From contig JADLAK010000085.1 in the NCBI GenBank assembly GCA_020848275.1, positions 1 through 64,000 of the forward strand: a stretch of 64,000 nt of DNA, given 5' to 3'. The notes beneath the pieces are model-generated. The model saw nothing but the letters and a program-made list of their open reading frames with translations. It made no database searches and was not told where the DNA came from. Of this stretch, positions 36,543 through 44,808 are shown in pieces. Source of the stretch: Planctomycetota bacterium. GTDB taxonomy: Bacteria > Planctomycetota > UBA8742 > UBA2392. Position numbers and translations under genes: made by a program. The first letter of the stretch is position 1, and every line of letters begins with the position of its first letter.

Positions 36543-37355
36543 GTGACGCTGACCGCTGAAGCCCGATTTGTGCTGACCGTGCTGCCCGAGGCCGCGCGCA
36601 TGCTGCATGAATTCGAACAACGCCGCGAGCCGATCAGGCAAGAGACCAAAGACAGGGGCGAACTTGTCACGGTCGCCGACCGCGCGATCAACAGCTTGCT
36701 GGTTGATGCAGTGCACAGCGCATTTGCGCATGACGCCATATGCGCCGAGGAGGGCTCGGGCCACGACAATCCTGGGGCCCAGCGGCGCTGGTTCATTGAT
36801 CCGCTGGACGGCACGCGCTCATTTGTCGCCGGCCGGCCGGGATACTCGATCATGCTTGGCCTCGTCGTTGAAGGAACGCCGACCCTTGGCGTTGTCTACG
36901 ACGCCTGCGCGCGCAGAACTCTCATTGCCCAGCGCAGCTCCGGCGTGTTCGAGTTCAACGACAACAGGCTGTGTGAACTGCGCGGGTCGGCGTCGCAACG
37001 CCGGCTGATGTGGAACCCCTTCACGCGCCCGGACGCCGCCAAGCCGCTGTCACGCGCGCTGGGACTCGCGGGTTTTGACCTGTGTGAAAGCGTCGGGCTT
37101 CGTGCCTGCGCCATGGCGCGCGGCGAGGCGATGGTGTTTGGCTCGGGCCCGTGCTCGCCCAAGTTGTGGGACAGCGCGGCGGCGGCGGTGTTCGTGGCTG
37201 AACTTGGCGGACAATACACGGACTTCGATCTCCGACCGCTGGACTATCGGCGCGCCGAAGTCATCCACGAGCGCGGCGCCGTGGCGTCGGTTGGTTTGAA
37301 CCACGAAACAGTGGTTCGCGCGGTGCGCGAGGCATTGGAGACTGTACGCGCATGA
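36543..37355 (+). CDS. Inositol monophosphatase-family phosphatase in the phn operon
   Basis: A 270-aa Mg-dependent phosphatase of the IMPase/CysQ superfamily beginning at a GTG with GAGG eight nt upstream. Metal motifs are complete: 'ICAEEGSG', 'WFIDPLDGTRSFVAG', and 'CSPKLWDSAAAAVFVAELGG'. It lies between phnM and phnP, and its stop overlaps the phnP start, so it is translated with the C-P lyase set. phnN, which would phosphorylate ribose-1,5-bisphosphate to PRPP, is absent. An enzyme dephosphorylating ribose-1,5-bisphosphate or a related sugar phosphate would fit, but substrates of this superfamily cannot be read from sequence; 3'-phosphoadenosine phosphate is the main alternative. Confidence 0.85.
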   Translation: MTLTAEARFVLTVLPEAARMLHEFEQRREPIRQETKDRGELVTVADRAINSLLVDAVHSAFAHDAICAEEGSGHDNPGAQRRWFIDPLDGTRSFVAGRPGYSIMLGLVVEGTPTLGVVYDACARRTLIAQRSSGVFEFNDNRLCELRGSASQRRLMWNPFTRPDAAKPLSRALGLAGFDLCESVGLRACAMARGEAMVFGSGPCSPKLWDSAAAAVFVAELGGQYTDFDLRPLDYRRAEVIHERGAVASVGLNHETVVRAVREALETVRA

Positions 37356-38101
37356 AGATCACCCTGCTTGGTACAGGAAGCGCGGCCGGGGTGCCGGTCT
37401 GGGGTTGCGACTGCCCGGCTTGCGTCGCCGCGGGACTCGACAAGCGTCGCCGGCGACGCGTGACGTGCGCAACGGTTGAGGGCTCGCGCGGCCGCCTGCT
37501 GATTGACGGCGGTGTGCCCGACCTGGCCGAGCGCCTGGCGCCGCGCGACATCTCCGCGCTGCTAGTCACTCACTTTCACATCGACCATGTGCTTGGTTTA
37601 TTCGCGTTGAGATGGTCCAAGGCGTCGCCGATTCCAGCCTTTGCGCCGCCGGACCTCGAGGGCTGCGCGGATTTGTTCAAGCATCCCGGTCCCTTTGAGT
37701 TCCGCCGCCCGCCCGCCTTCGAACGCTTCGAAATCGCGGGCCTTGGCGTGACGCCAGTGCCGCTGACGCACTCCAAGCCGACCTTCGGCTATTGCATAGA
37801 CGATGGCCGCGCGCGGCTGGCTTACCTGACCGACACCAAGGGCCTTCCTGCGGACACAGCTAAATTCGTCGCGGGCTTCAAGCCGGACTTGCTGGTGCTC
37901 GATTGTTCATACCCGCCGCGCGAGGCGCCGCCGCGCAACCACAACGACCTGCCCTTGGCGGCCGAGTGTATCGCCCAGGTGCGTCCGCAGCGCACGCTGC
38001 TGGTCCACATCAGCCATGAGCTGGAGGCCTGGCTAATGGAACATCCCGCCATGCCGCCCAATTCCGGTCTCGCGTCGGATGGCGAGACAATTGATCTTTG
38101 A
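37352..38101 (+). CDS. phnP: Phosphoribosyl 1,2-cyclic phosphate phosphodiesterase PhnP
   Basis: A 249-aa metallo-beta-lactamase-fold phosphodiesterase that opens the cyclic phosphate made by PhnJ. Start 'MKITLLGTGSAAGVPVWGCD' with a Cys-rich segment ('CDCPACVAAG') that binds a structural zinc in PhnP; catalytic metal motif 'THFHIDHVLGL'; later ligands in 'LTHSKP', 'AYLTDTKG' and 'HISHELE'. It is the last gene of the operon, 130 bp before the tRNA-Lys terminator of copy 2. Confidence 0.94.
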   Translation: MKITLLGTGSAAGVPVWGCDCPACVAAGLDKRRRRRVTCATVEGSRGRLLIDGGVPDLAERLAPRDISALLVTHFHIDHVLGLFALRWSKASPIPAFAPPDLEGCADLFKHPGPFEFRRPPAFERFEIAGLGVTPVPLTHSKPTFGYCIDDGRARLAYLTDTKGLPADTAKFVAGFKPDLLVLDCSYPPREAPPRNHNDLPLAAECIAQVRPQRTLLVHISHELEAWLMEHPAMPPNSGLASDGETIDL

Positions 38102-38167
38102 TCTCCGCTTCGGCGGCTGGGTTATTTTCCGCACGTCACGTGAACCACGTACGGGTTTTGACCACCG

Positions 38168-38210
38168 GAGTTTTCGGTACAATTTGCGGTACAGCAGAGT
38201 TTTCGGTACA
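38168..38210. repeat. CGGTACA repeats next to the second att-like site
   Basis: GAGTTTTCGGTACA occurs twice (38168-38181 and 38197-38210), with a third CGGTACA between them (38187-38193). The cluster ends just left of the tRNA terminator. It may be arm-type recombinase sites or unrelated. Confidence 0.5.
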
Positions 38211-38218
38211 CGATTCCA

Positions 38219-38255
38219 GAAAACACAACCGCCCCCAGATTGGCTCTGGGGGCGG
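38219..38255 (-). terminator. Rho-independent terminator behind tRNA-Lys fragment 2
   Basis: Minus strand: perfect 11-bp stem (38245-38255 with 38229-38239), GCCAA loop, then TTGTGTTTTCT. On the plus strand it may also slow read-through from phnP, though no T-run follows there. Confidence 0.85.
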
Positions 38256-38264
38256 CTTGAAAGC

Positions 38265-38310
38265 TGGTACCTCGAGTAGGATTCGAACCTACGACCCGCT
38301 GATTAAGAGA
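38265..38310 (-). tRNA. tRNA-Lys(CTT) 3' fragment, copy 2 (left attachment site)
   Basis: Minus strand 5' to 3': anticodon loop CTCTTAA (anticodon CTT), TCAGC, GGGTC, T-arm GTAGG/TTCGAAT/CCTAC, acceptor TCGAGGT, discriminator A, CCA. The D-arm and 5' acceptor strand are missing. A recombinase gene begins about 150 bp to the right. The orientation predicts an element extending rightward and an intact tRNA-Lys at its far end. Confidence 0.8.
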
Positions 38311-38461
38311 TGACGGGACTAATTGATGCTACAAACCGATGGTGCCGCTGGAGGCTTGATTTATAGGTCTTACGGAGGTTTGCTTTCATCCATAGTTTGA
38401 CGCAACCGCTGCAATCCGCCCAAACTAGGTGACGATCTAGGTGACGCCGGCAGGTCTGCAA

Positions 38462-39763
38462 ATGTCCAATAAAACAAAGCATAAAGGCGCCTATAACGCT
38501 CGTGCCAGACGAGAACATCCAGGCGTCAAAATACTCAAGAAGGCCGACGGCCGCATTGTAATTAGGTACAAAGTGCCGGGCAGCGGTCGCGAGACACAGG
38601 AAGCCCTTGTGGATTCAGCCGGCCTGCCGATCAAATCGAAGGCACGCGCTGGCCCGATTGCCGAGCGCAAGTCGGAAGAGTTGAGTCGAGAGTATGCGAG
38701 GCGCCAAGCAGGGCTACGCCCCGTGGACGGAAGCATTGATTGGGACGCCTTGTTCACGAGCCATAAGACGAATTTAGTTGCCGAGGGTCGGCGTGACCGG
38801 ACCCTTCGCGCATACAAGTACGCGTGGGAATTCTTCGAGCAATGGCCAGATAGGCCCGGTAAGCCACATTTGCTTACGGCACTTGACCTCAAGTCCTACA
38901 TGGCATTCGTGCGCAGCTATAAAAGTGCGGCGACCAAAGCGCCGCTGTCCATGAATTCGGTGGCATCTCTCGCCTTCCACACGAAAGCGATTCTCAACTA
39001 CGGTCGACGCTACTTGTCCTGCATCAAGCTTGACGGCGAGGCAGTTGGCCTTGCCCTGAGACCGGGCCGCCTTCCAAAGCCGTCGCCGGTTGCGCTCTCG
39101 TCCACGGAGTTACAGGCAATACTAGATGCGGCACTACGGAACGATCTTGAGTTCCCTTCAACCAAGGTATTCCCGTTCCTGGCTTTCTTGATGATGGTGG
39201 GGTGCCGGAGGGGCGACGCTGAACGCTTTCGATTCGCAAAGAGCAAACCCGATGCCCGCGACTCCTGGATCGACTTCGACGGCGGCACTCTCCAGATCTG
39301 GGCTGCCAAAGTGCAGCGTCATGTTCCCGTGCCTTTGGAGCCCCGGACACAATTGAGGACGATGTTGGAGCGCCTACGCGATTCAACGGATGTGAGGAAA
39401 AATCCCTTCGTCTTTGGCGGTCACAAACCACTTGCCATCGGTGACCGACGGGCAGCGGAAATGAACAACGGCGAGCGAGGGCATAGTGGCAAGTACGCCT
39501 TGGCTCGAATTTCCGAATGGTCCAGCGTGGACTTCTCGTGCAAAGATCTGCGAAGTACGTTGGCGACCTACATGGCCAATTCAGCCCTTGGCGGCAAAAA
39601 TTTGCTCACCCTTTCTTGGGAGCTAGGTCACGAATACCCCACCTTGCTCAAATTTTACGTCGGCCAGAAAACTCTTCCGCCGGCGCAGCGCGACGCCACT
39701 AACGTGGCCGATCTATTGGGAATCGGAAAACAGCTTGATACCTGGCTTCAACGCAATTCTTGA
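38462..39763 (+). CDS. Tyrosine recombinase/integrase
   Basis: A 433-aa site-specific recombinase starting at an ATG with AGGT six nt upstream. An Arg/Lys-rich N-terminus (about 1-60, possible arm-binding region) precedes a SAM-like core-binding domain (about 90-180). The catalytic domain has box I 'GCRRGDAERF' (Arg near residue 248), 'DLRSTLATY' (second Arg) and 'ELGHEYPTLLKFY' (His and nucleophile Tyr). The first position of the usual H-x-x-R motif is Lys (KDLR). Its place next to the tRNA-Lys fragment says it inserts the element there. Confidence 0.85.
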   Translation: MSNKTKHKGAYNARARREHPGVKILKKADGRIVIRYKVPGSGRETQEALVDSAGLPIKSKARAGPIAERKSEELSREYARRQAGLRPVDGSIDWDALFTSHKTNLVAEGRRDRTLRAYKYAWEFFEQWPDRPGKPHLLTALDLKSYMAFVRSYKSAATKAPLSMNSVASLAFHTKAILNYGRRYLSCIKLDGEAVGLALRPGRLPKPSPVALSSTELQAILDAALRNDLEFPSTKVFPFLAFLMMVGCRRGDAERFRFAKSKPDARDSWIDFDGGTLQIWAAKVQRHVPVPLEPRTQLRTMLERLRDSTDVRKNPFVFGGHKPLAIGDRRAAEMNNGERGHSGKYALARISEWSSVDFSCKDLRSTLATYMANSALGGKNLLTLSWELGHEYPTLLKFYVGQKTLPPAQRDATNVADLLGIGKQLDTWLQRNS

Positions 39764-39774
39764 GGGAGCGTGTA

Positions 39775-40914
39775 ATGTCTGGACGTCGGGCTAATCTTGA
39801 ACCGCGTCCGCCAAAGGGGCCAGCGGCGGAAGCCTGTTACCTCTGCCTTGATGTGCTCAATGCGCTCGAAGTGCGAAGGACTATCAGTCCACCGCTGGAC
39901 CCGTGGCATTCACTAATGTTCCGCCGCGCGGGCAAACGCGCCAAGCAGACTGGGCAGCCTTCTCGTTGGCCGGACCGTGATATGGCCGAGCACTATGTGT
40001 GGACATCGGGGGACGTGTTTCGCGATTTTCCACGACGCATCCGCGCAGCTCTTGGCCGTGTAATTGCCCAAGACAGCGTACATGTCCGGTGGCCGGGAGG
40101 CAGCGCAAAAAACATCGACGATCTCGACCCAGGGCGAGGCTATGGGCCTCGGCTAGGTGCATTGGCCAAGCGCTGCCAAGAAATCGAGGACTTCCTGTTC
40201 GAAATCGAGCGGCGCTTCGGGGCCAGTCCATTCTTAGCTCGTCTCCAAAGAAATGAAACGAGAGATCGATTCATCGATCAGCAGGTATGTGCGTTGACTG
40301 ATTTCGCATCCGGGCTAAACGTCCACCTGACGGTCGCCGGCCATGAGTCGAAGCGCCACAGCACTCGGGCATCGCCCTATCCAGGCGGGCGAATTAAATC
40401 TGATTGGCAAGAATGCCTCGATTTTTCGTTCTGCCGCACCTTGACTGACTATGTCGAGGGCTTGGTCCGAAGTTGCGCTGCGTCGCTATTGAAAATGCTG
40501 TTCGTTGACCGCGCCGGGAGCGCGCTGCGCGCGTGCCCCCGCGAGATTTCCCAGGGTGTGGCCTGCGGATTCAGATTTCTCGCCACCGGGCATGAGCTGT
40601 ATTGCCCCGATTGCCGCGCAAAGGGGGAAACTGAGCGCCGGTTGCGCCAGCAGCAAATTTGGGACAGGCGCGCAGAAATATGGCGAATTGCGTCACCAGC
40701 GGATCGAAGGACGTATTTACGCGATTGGTTTCCTGATTGCGCGTCGGACGTGCTCAAAGAATTCAAGTGGCGGGCCACCCGGTCCAAGACTCGAAAGCTT
40801 CTTGGCTTCGATCAATGTAGCTACAGGACACTGCTTGACGTTGTGAAAGACGTGCGGAAACACCCTTGGCCAACGTCGCAAATTGTTCGCGGATCACGGC
40901 GCACTAAGCATTAA
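39775..40914 (+). CDS. Uncharacterised mobile-element protein with C-terminal paired cysteines
   Basis: A 379-aa protein I do not recognise with confidence. The ATG at 39775 has GAGGGAG upstream; a TTG five codons earlier is also possible. It starts 11 nt after the integrase stop and is probably co-transcribed with it. The C-terminal third contains a Cys pattern ('ACPREISQGVACGF', then 'YCPDCRAKGETERR') like a zinc ribbon of the CGNR type, followed by a Lys/Arg-rich helical tail. DNA-binding or regulatory function is plausible but unproven. Confidence 0.6.
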   Translation: MSGRRANLEPRPPKGPAAEACYLCLDVLNALEVRRTISPPLDPWHSLMFRRAGKRAKQTGQPSRWPDRDMAEHYVWTSGDVFRDFPRRIRAALGRVIAQDSVHVRWPGGSAKNIDDLDPGRGYGPRLGALAKRCQEIEDFLFEIERRFGASPFLARLQRNETRDRFIDQQVCALTDFASGLNVHLTVAGHESKRHSTRASPYPGGRIKSDWQECLDFSFCRTLTDYVEGLVRSCAASLLKMLFVDRAGSALRACPREISQGVACGFRFLATGHELYCPDCRAKGETERRLRQQQIWDRRAEIWRIASPADRRTYLRDWFPDCASDVLKEFKWRATRSKTRKLLGFDQCSYRTLLDVVKDVRKHPWPTSQIVRGSRRTKH

Positions 40915-41111
40915 GGCGAGAAACTTGACACCTTGGCGTCCCTGCGTTCCCTCCGTGGAGCGCAAACAACGCCTAGGGCGCATGTTCGCGTTTCATTTCC
41001 TTCAACCTCAGAAAACTCCCACCGATACAACGGCATGGTCTGCTTCGCGCGGCAACATAGCCGTCAAGCGCGTCTGCAGTCGAAGTTGTGCGACGGCTCG
41101 GGAGTTTGATC

Positions 41112-41342
41112 GTGCAAAATAAAATTGGCAGCCCAATCAGTCTTGGGAAATTTCTGAGCGTAGTCCAGGCCGCCCAGCGGTTAGGGGCCAGCCCTGACGC
41201 CGTCCGCCGGATGATCGACGACGGGGGCCTCAAGGCGTTTCACATCGGTCGGGGACGGAAGCGAAAAAGGCTCCTAATTCGCGAGGAGGCACTTATCGCC
41301 TGGATCAGCGAACGTGAATCAGAGCTCGGCAGGAAGGGGTAG
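41112..41342 (+). CDS. Excisionase-like winged-helix DNA-binding protein
   Basis: A 76-aa MerR/excisionase-type helix-turn-helix protein. I take the GTG at 41112 because GGAG lies seven nt upstream; an in-frame GTG at 41088 would add eight residues. The motif 'LSVVQAAQRLGASPDAVRRM' is the HTH, and 'FHIGRGRKRKRLLIREEALI' is the wing found in this family. Such proteins bias integrase toward excision or regulate element genes. Its end overlaps the next gene's region. Confidence 0.8.
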   Translation: MQNKIGSPISLGKFLSVVQAAQRLGASPDAVRRMIDDGGLKAFHIGRGRKRKRLLIREEALIAWISERESELGRKG

Positions 41343-41347
41343 TGGAA

Positions 41348-42487
41348 ATGCCATCCAATTCAGGAAAAGTACCGGGCCGCCCCAAGGGGCCGCCAGCGGC
41401 TCAAGAAAACCGGGGCGCCGCCCGGAGGGATGACGTTATCGCTATGGTTGCCAGGCTGCACAGTATTTGTGGCGAAGTTCCGGTTTCTGCCGCGCGCATC
41501 ATGGCTGGACGCCAAGACCGCTCTGGTAATCGTCTTGCGCTCATCGCGGCAGTCGAAGATGCGAAACATGCGCGCCGGCAGTTGCACGCCCTAGACAAAG
41601 GGGACGTCGCCGCAGTCGTGGCTGCCGCACGGGCAAACGCGGTTGCCCTCCAACCCGGCATCCTCCAGACAGCGTATTACGCGCTGCGAATTACCGACGC
41701 CAAACTTAACAAACTCGAGCTGATGATCGACGCGGTCGCGGAGATCGATCCTCGCCGGGCTCTTTCATTCGCGAAGTGTAATCTCGCGGCCCCCATCCTT
41801 GACCGCCCAGGACGATTCACCACGGCGCATCATTGCATTTTGCCGTTCTGCGTCCTGTGCGTCGGTCGACGTAGCCGGCAGGGCCTCCCGGGATTGACAA
41901 CCGTGCTGACTGACGCCGTGCGCCGTGGGTTGCGGATTACGCTATTTACACTTACGCAGCGTAAGTTGCCTCACGAACGAGGGTTCGTCGGCTTTGAAAG
42001 ACTGAGCGCCGAACTGCATCGGCACCTGGCTCCACTGAAGGGGGAATCGACGGGGGTCTCCGTTGACCTGTTGGGGCATATTATCGACGACGCGATCGAT
42101 GGACGCGGATGGCACCACTGGCATGGGCACGGTTTTGTCGTCCACAAACCACGCCAAGACGGGGGTCTTGTCCGGAAGGCGCTTGCAGCATGGCGGGAAA
42201 ATGTCGGGCGGGCGTGGTCTGTGCCGATGTTCCGCGAAATTGACATGTATGCGAGTCAAGAGCAGATTGAAGCCAGTATCCGGAAGTGCCTACCATACTT
42301 TCGTTCCGGGGCAATTACCCTTCGTGCGACAACGCCCGAATCGTGTCGCGCACTCGCCGACGCAATTCAGAAAAAGCCGCTTGTTCTTCGCCCGGCAGTC
42401 TGGGCAAAGCCGGAGATTCGTGAAATCGTCCACCCTACCTGCGCCTTCGCCGGCGCAGCTCGGGCGGAGGAGGAGAACATCCTGTGA
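41348..42487 (+). CDS. Putative rolling-circle-type (HUH) replication initiator
   Basis: A 379-aa protein. After a low-complexity basic N-terminus comes 'RGLRITLFTLTQRKLPHERG', like motif 1 (FLTLT) of rolling-circle Rep proteins, then 'WHHWHGHGFVVHK' near residue 255, an H-x-H metal-binding motif 2. A Tyr in 'IRKCLPYFRSG' could be the nucleophile, but the Y-x-x-K pattern is not clear. If right, it nicks the element's origin for replication or transfer. GTG at 41342 is an alternative start. Stop overlaps the next start (GTGA). Confidence 0.55.
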   Translation: MPSNSGKVPGRPKGPPAAQENRGAARRDDVIAMVARLHSICGEVPVSAARIMAGRQDRSGNRLALIAAVEDAKHARRQLHALDKGDVAAVVAAARANAVALQPGILQTAYYALRITDAKLNKLELMIDAVAEIDPRRALSFAKCNLAAPILDRPGRFTTAHHCILPFCVLCVGRRSRQGLPGLTTVLTDAVRRGLRITLFTLTQRKLPHERGFVGFERLSAELHRHLAPLKGESTGVSVDLLGHIIDDAIDGRGWHHWHGHGFVVHKPRQDGGLVRKALAAWRENVGRAWSVPMFREIDMYASQEQIEASIRKCLPYFRSGAITLRATTPESCRALADAIQKKPLVLRPAVWAKPEIREIVHPTCAFAGAARAEEENIL

Positions 42488-44328
42488 ACAAACCTGACGA
42501 AAATGATTTTTTTGCGGAGTCGCGCGGCGAAGACGCCCTGACGGTCGAGGATCAAGATGCGGTCGAGTTGACGGCGCAACTCGTGCGGACGCAGTCCTTG
42601 CCCGCTGGAATCTTGGAGCTTGCGTCAATTCCAACAGTATTTGACCTTCCAGCTCGACTACGTGAACGCGCGGACGGGCTCCACGTCCTCCGCGACACCG
42701 GCAGCTGGGTGAGAGTCATGAGCGGTTACCTGCGGCCACTGGCACTGGTGCGTGATGCGATGTCAAACCGGATTCTCAAGCGCCTGGTCGCGATTGCGCC
42801 GTTGCCGACCACGCTCACAGAGCGCCCGAGGTGGCGATTGGTCGCGCTGGACAACAACGAGGTCACGAACGTTTCAAAGTTCAAGGAACGCGTGGTCGAG
42901 TCGACTTGCCGCTTCCTGACGGCAAGCGAGCGGGACCTTGCTGAATTATTCGCCCACGAAGGCCGCCTGCCGTCACTCCAGTTGTGTGAGCGATTTGGTC
43001 GGCTGGCGTCAGAAACGGTGCCGGTGTTTATCTACTGCAATGCCGTGGTGAGTGACGGGACAATTGAGCGGCGCAACTTTGACATCGACCCGATATTTCA
43101 ATGTGCTGGCACCCGATATTTCTTGGATGAATCATTGCCGAGAGACAATGGCCCGCAGCTTGCCGCGGTTGAGCAGGAACCATCAAACGCTGACGTCCGA
43201 ACCTTGCTGATTACAGTCTACAGATTCTGGAGAATCCAGGGTCTCCTCGGCCTCGGCTGGGCCGTGGCCGGGTTGGCTCGACCCGCGCTGATGGCCCGGG
43301 TCGCGGCCTTCCCCCTTCTTGACGCGGTTGGCACCCGCCAAACCGGCAAGACAACGCTGCTGCAGGTCATCGCAAGCATGTTTGGCTCCGAAACCCTAAG
43401 TACCGCGATCGAGGTCAACAGCGTGGCCGCAACCAGGCGCCACTTGGCCAACATCAGCGGTCTCCCGCTCACCTTCGACGACTTGCAGCCGGACGCCGCC
43501 AGAAAGCTAATTTCAATTTTGCTGGCTTCGTTCGACGGCCGGCGTTCGATGCTCGCAACTCCGAGCAACCGGAATAGGACTGTCGATTTTATACCACGGG
43601 CCAACGTCATGATTTCTAACGAGAGCCTGCCGGATCACGCGGCTTTTCTGAGTCGCTGCGCCGCGTTGCAGATGGTGCCGGTGTCCGAAGAAAAGCGGCG
43701 CCAGTTCAATCAGTCCGACACGTTTTTGAACGCCAAGCGCGCAGGCCTATACATCCTTTCGAGATTTACGACGGCCCTGGAAAGTGAAATTGTCAAGCGG
43801 TCTCAGGATCTCGCCCACGACCTCAGAGGGATCGGCGAACGCGGTGCACGCCAAGTCTGGGGTATAGTCCTAGCAGGGTTAGAGTGTGCCCTCGGGCTGG
43901 CGCACGTCTCCGACCGCGACACGGTTCGAATGCTCAGCGAAGGGCGAGAACTTGCCACGACCACAGTTCGCACCTTGACCGGGTTGGGTTGGGCGACCGT
44001 GATGTTCGAGGACTTGGTACCAATGATAGGCACAGAACAGTTCCCGGGCAAATTCTTTGATCTGGACGAAAAAGAACAGCGCTTGTGGTTTGCACACGCC
44101 CAACTTTTCCACGTGTGGGCGGAGGCTCGCCGTCGAGGAAATCGCACTCCACCCGTCGGCCTGAAAGACATCCGTCGCGAGCTGACGGAGATGCCATGGG
44201 TTATTGGAAAGGGCACCAAGCACCGCTTCGGCCTCACCACCGTTGCTGCTATGGCTGTGAATTTGAACTCGGAGCATCCGGAAGCGATCAGGGACATCCT
44301 CCATCACCTCAGAAGTCGCGTGCCCTAG
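42484..44328 (+). CDS. P-loop ATPase of mobile elements (DUF927/primase-helicase-like)
   Basis: A 614-aa protein beginning at a GTG overlapping the HUH-like gene's stop. Walker A 'GTRQTGKTTLLQVIASMFG' (about residues 282-300) and Walker B 'LPLTFDDLQPD' (about 330) with downstream 'RANVMISNESLP' (sensor-like) resemble helicases encoded with primase-type genes on integrative elements and plasmids. It likely unwinds element DNA in partnership with the preceding Rep-like protein. Confidence 0.65.
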   Translation: MNKPDENDFFAESRGEDALTVEDQDAVELTAQLVRTQSLPAGILELASIPTVFDLPARLRERADGLHVLRDTGSWVRVMSGYLRPLALVRDAMSNRILKRLVAIAPLPTTLTERPRWRLVALDNNEVTNVSKFKERVVESTCRFLTASERDLAELFAHEGRLPSLQLCERFGRLASETVPVFIYCNAVVSDGTIERRNFDIDPIFQCAGTRYFLDESLPRDNGPQLAAVEQEPSNADVRTLLITVYRFWRIQGLLGLGWAVAGLARPALMARVAAFPLLDAVGTRQTGKTTLLQVIASMFGSETLSTAIEVNSVAATRRHLANISGLPLTFDDLQPDAARKLISILLASFDGRRSMLATPSNRNRTVDFIPRANVMISNESLPDHAAFLSRCAALQMVPVSEEKRRQFNQSDTFLNAKRAGLYILSRFTTALESEIVKRSQDLAHDLRGIGERGARQVWGIVLAGLECALGLAHVSDRDTVRMLSEGRELATTTVRTLTGLGWATVMFEDLVPMIGTEQFPGKFFDLDEKEQRLWFAHAQLFHVWAEARRRGNRTPPVGLKDIRRELTEMPWVIGKGTKHRFGLTTVAAMAVNLNSEHPEAIRDILHHLRSRVP

Positions 44329-44808
44329 CATCCGTCGGCCGTCGTGTGCTGCGCACCCAACGGTCAGGCATTGGCGGTAAGTCCTGAAGAACAGGGATGG
44401 CCGGTATGAGGGGATAAGGAAAGCTCAAAGTGGCGCATGTGAAAGACCGGGTGGTTCGGCATGACCGAGCCGCCCGGCTCTACTTCCGGCCGGGTAGTGG
44501 ACTTGTCGGCGGCTATAATTGGGTAAGCGGCAACTGATCCATGTTGGAGAACCCGTGGCAAATGGCGTGACCCTGTGGCATGCAAGTCTACCAGCGACGT
44601 GCGCTTCGGCGGGGAATTGCGCCGCCACGGAGCTGCTTTTGCCAGCGAAGCGCATGGGAGAGGCGAGAACTAGATGATCTCGTGGTGGGACTACACAATT
44701 TTACGAAATTCGAGCCCGCGTGGACCTTCTCGGTAGATCCACTGTCGCGATTCGCAGGGTTCGTTCGAACCAAAGGGCAATGTTCGCTTGACCGAGGTGA
44801 GGCAGCCG
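44329..44808. other. Gene-free stretch
   Basis: About 480 bp between the ATPase and the zinc-ribbon gene. Several short frames exist but none has a supported start or domain. I see no attachment site, tRNA or strong terminator. Confidence 0.5.

Larger units (their letters stand above)
38265..44328 (+). mobile_element. Integrative element core at a tRNA-Lys site (right end unresolved)
   Basis: The segment holds a tRNA-derived attachment fragment, a tyrosine recombinase, an excisionase-like wHTH, an HUH-like replication protein and a P-loop replication ATPase, all on the plus strand. By eye its base composition is less GC-rich than the phn operon to the left. No second attachment site was found further right in the window, so the cargo could end anywhere after 44.3 kb, including beyond the restriction operon. 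Confidence 0.7.
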
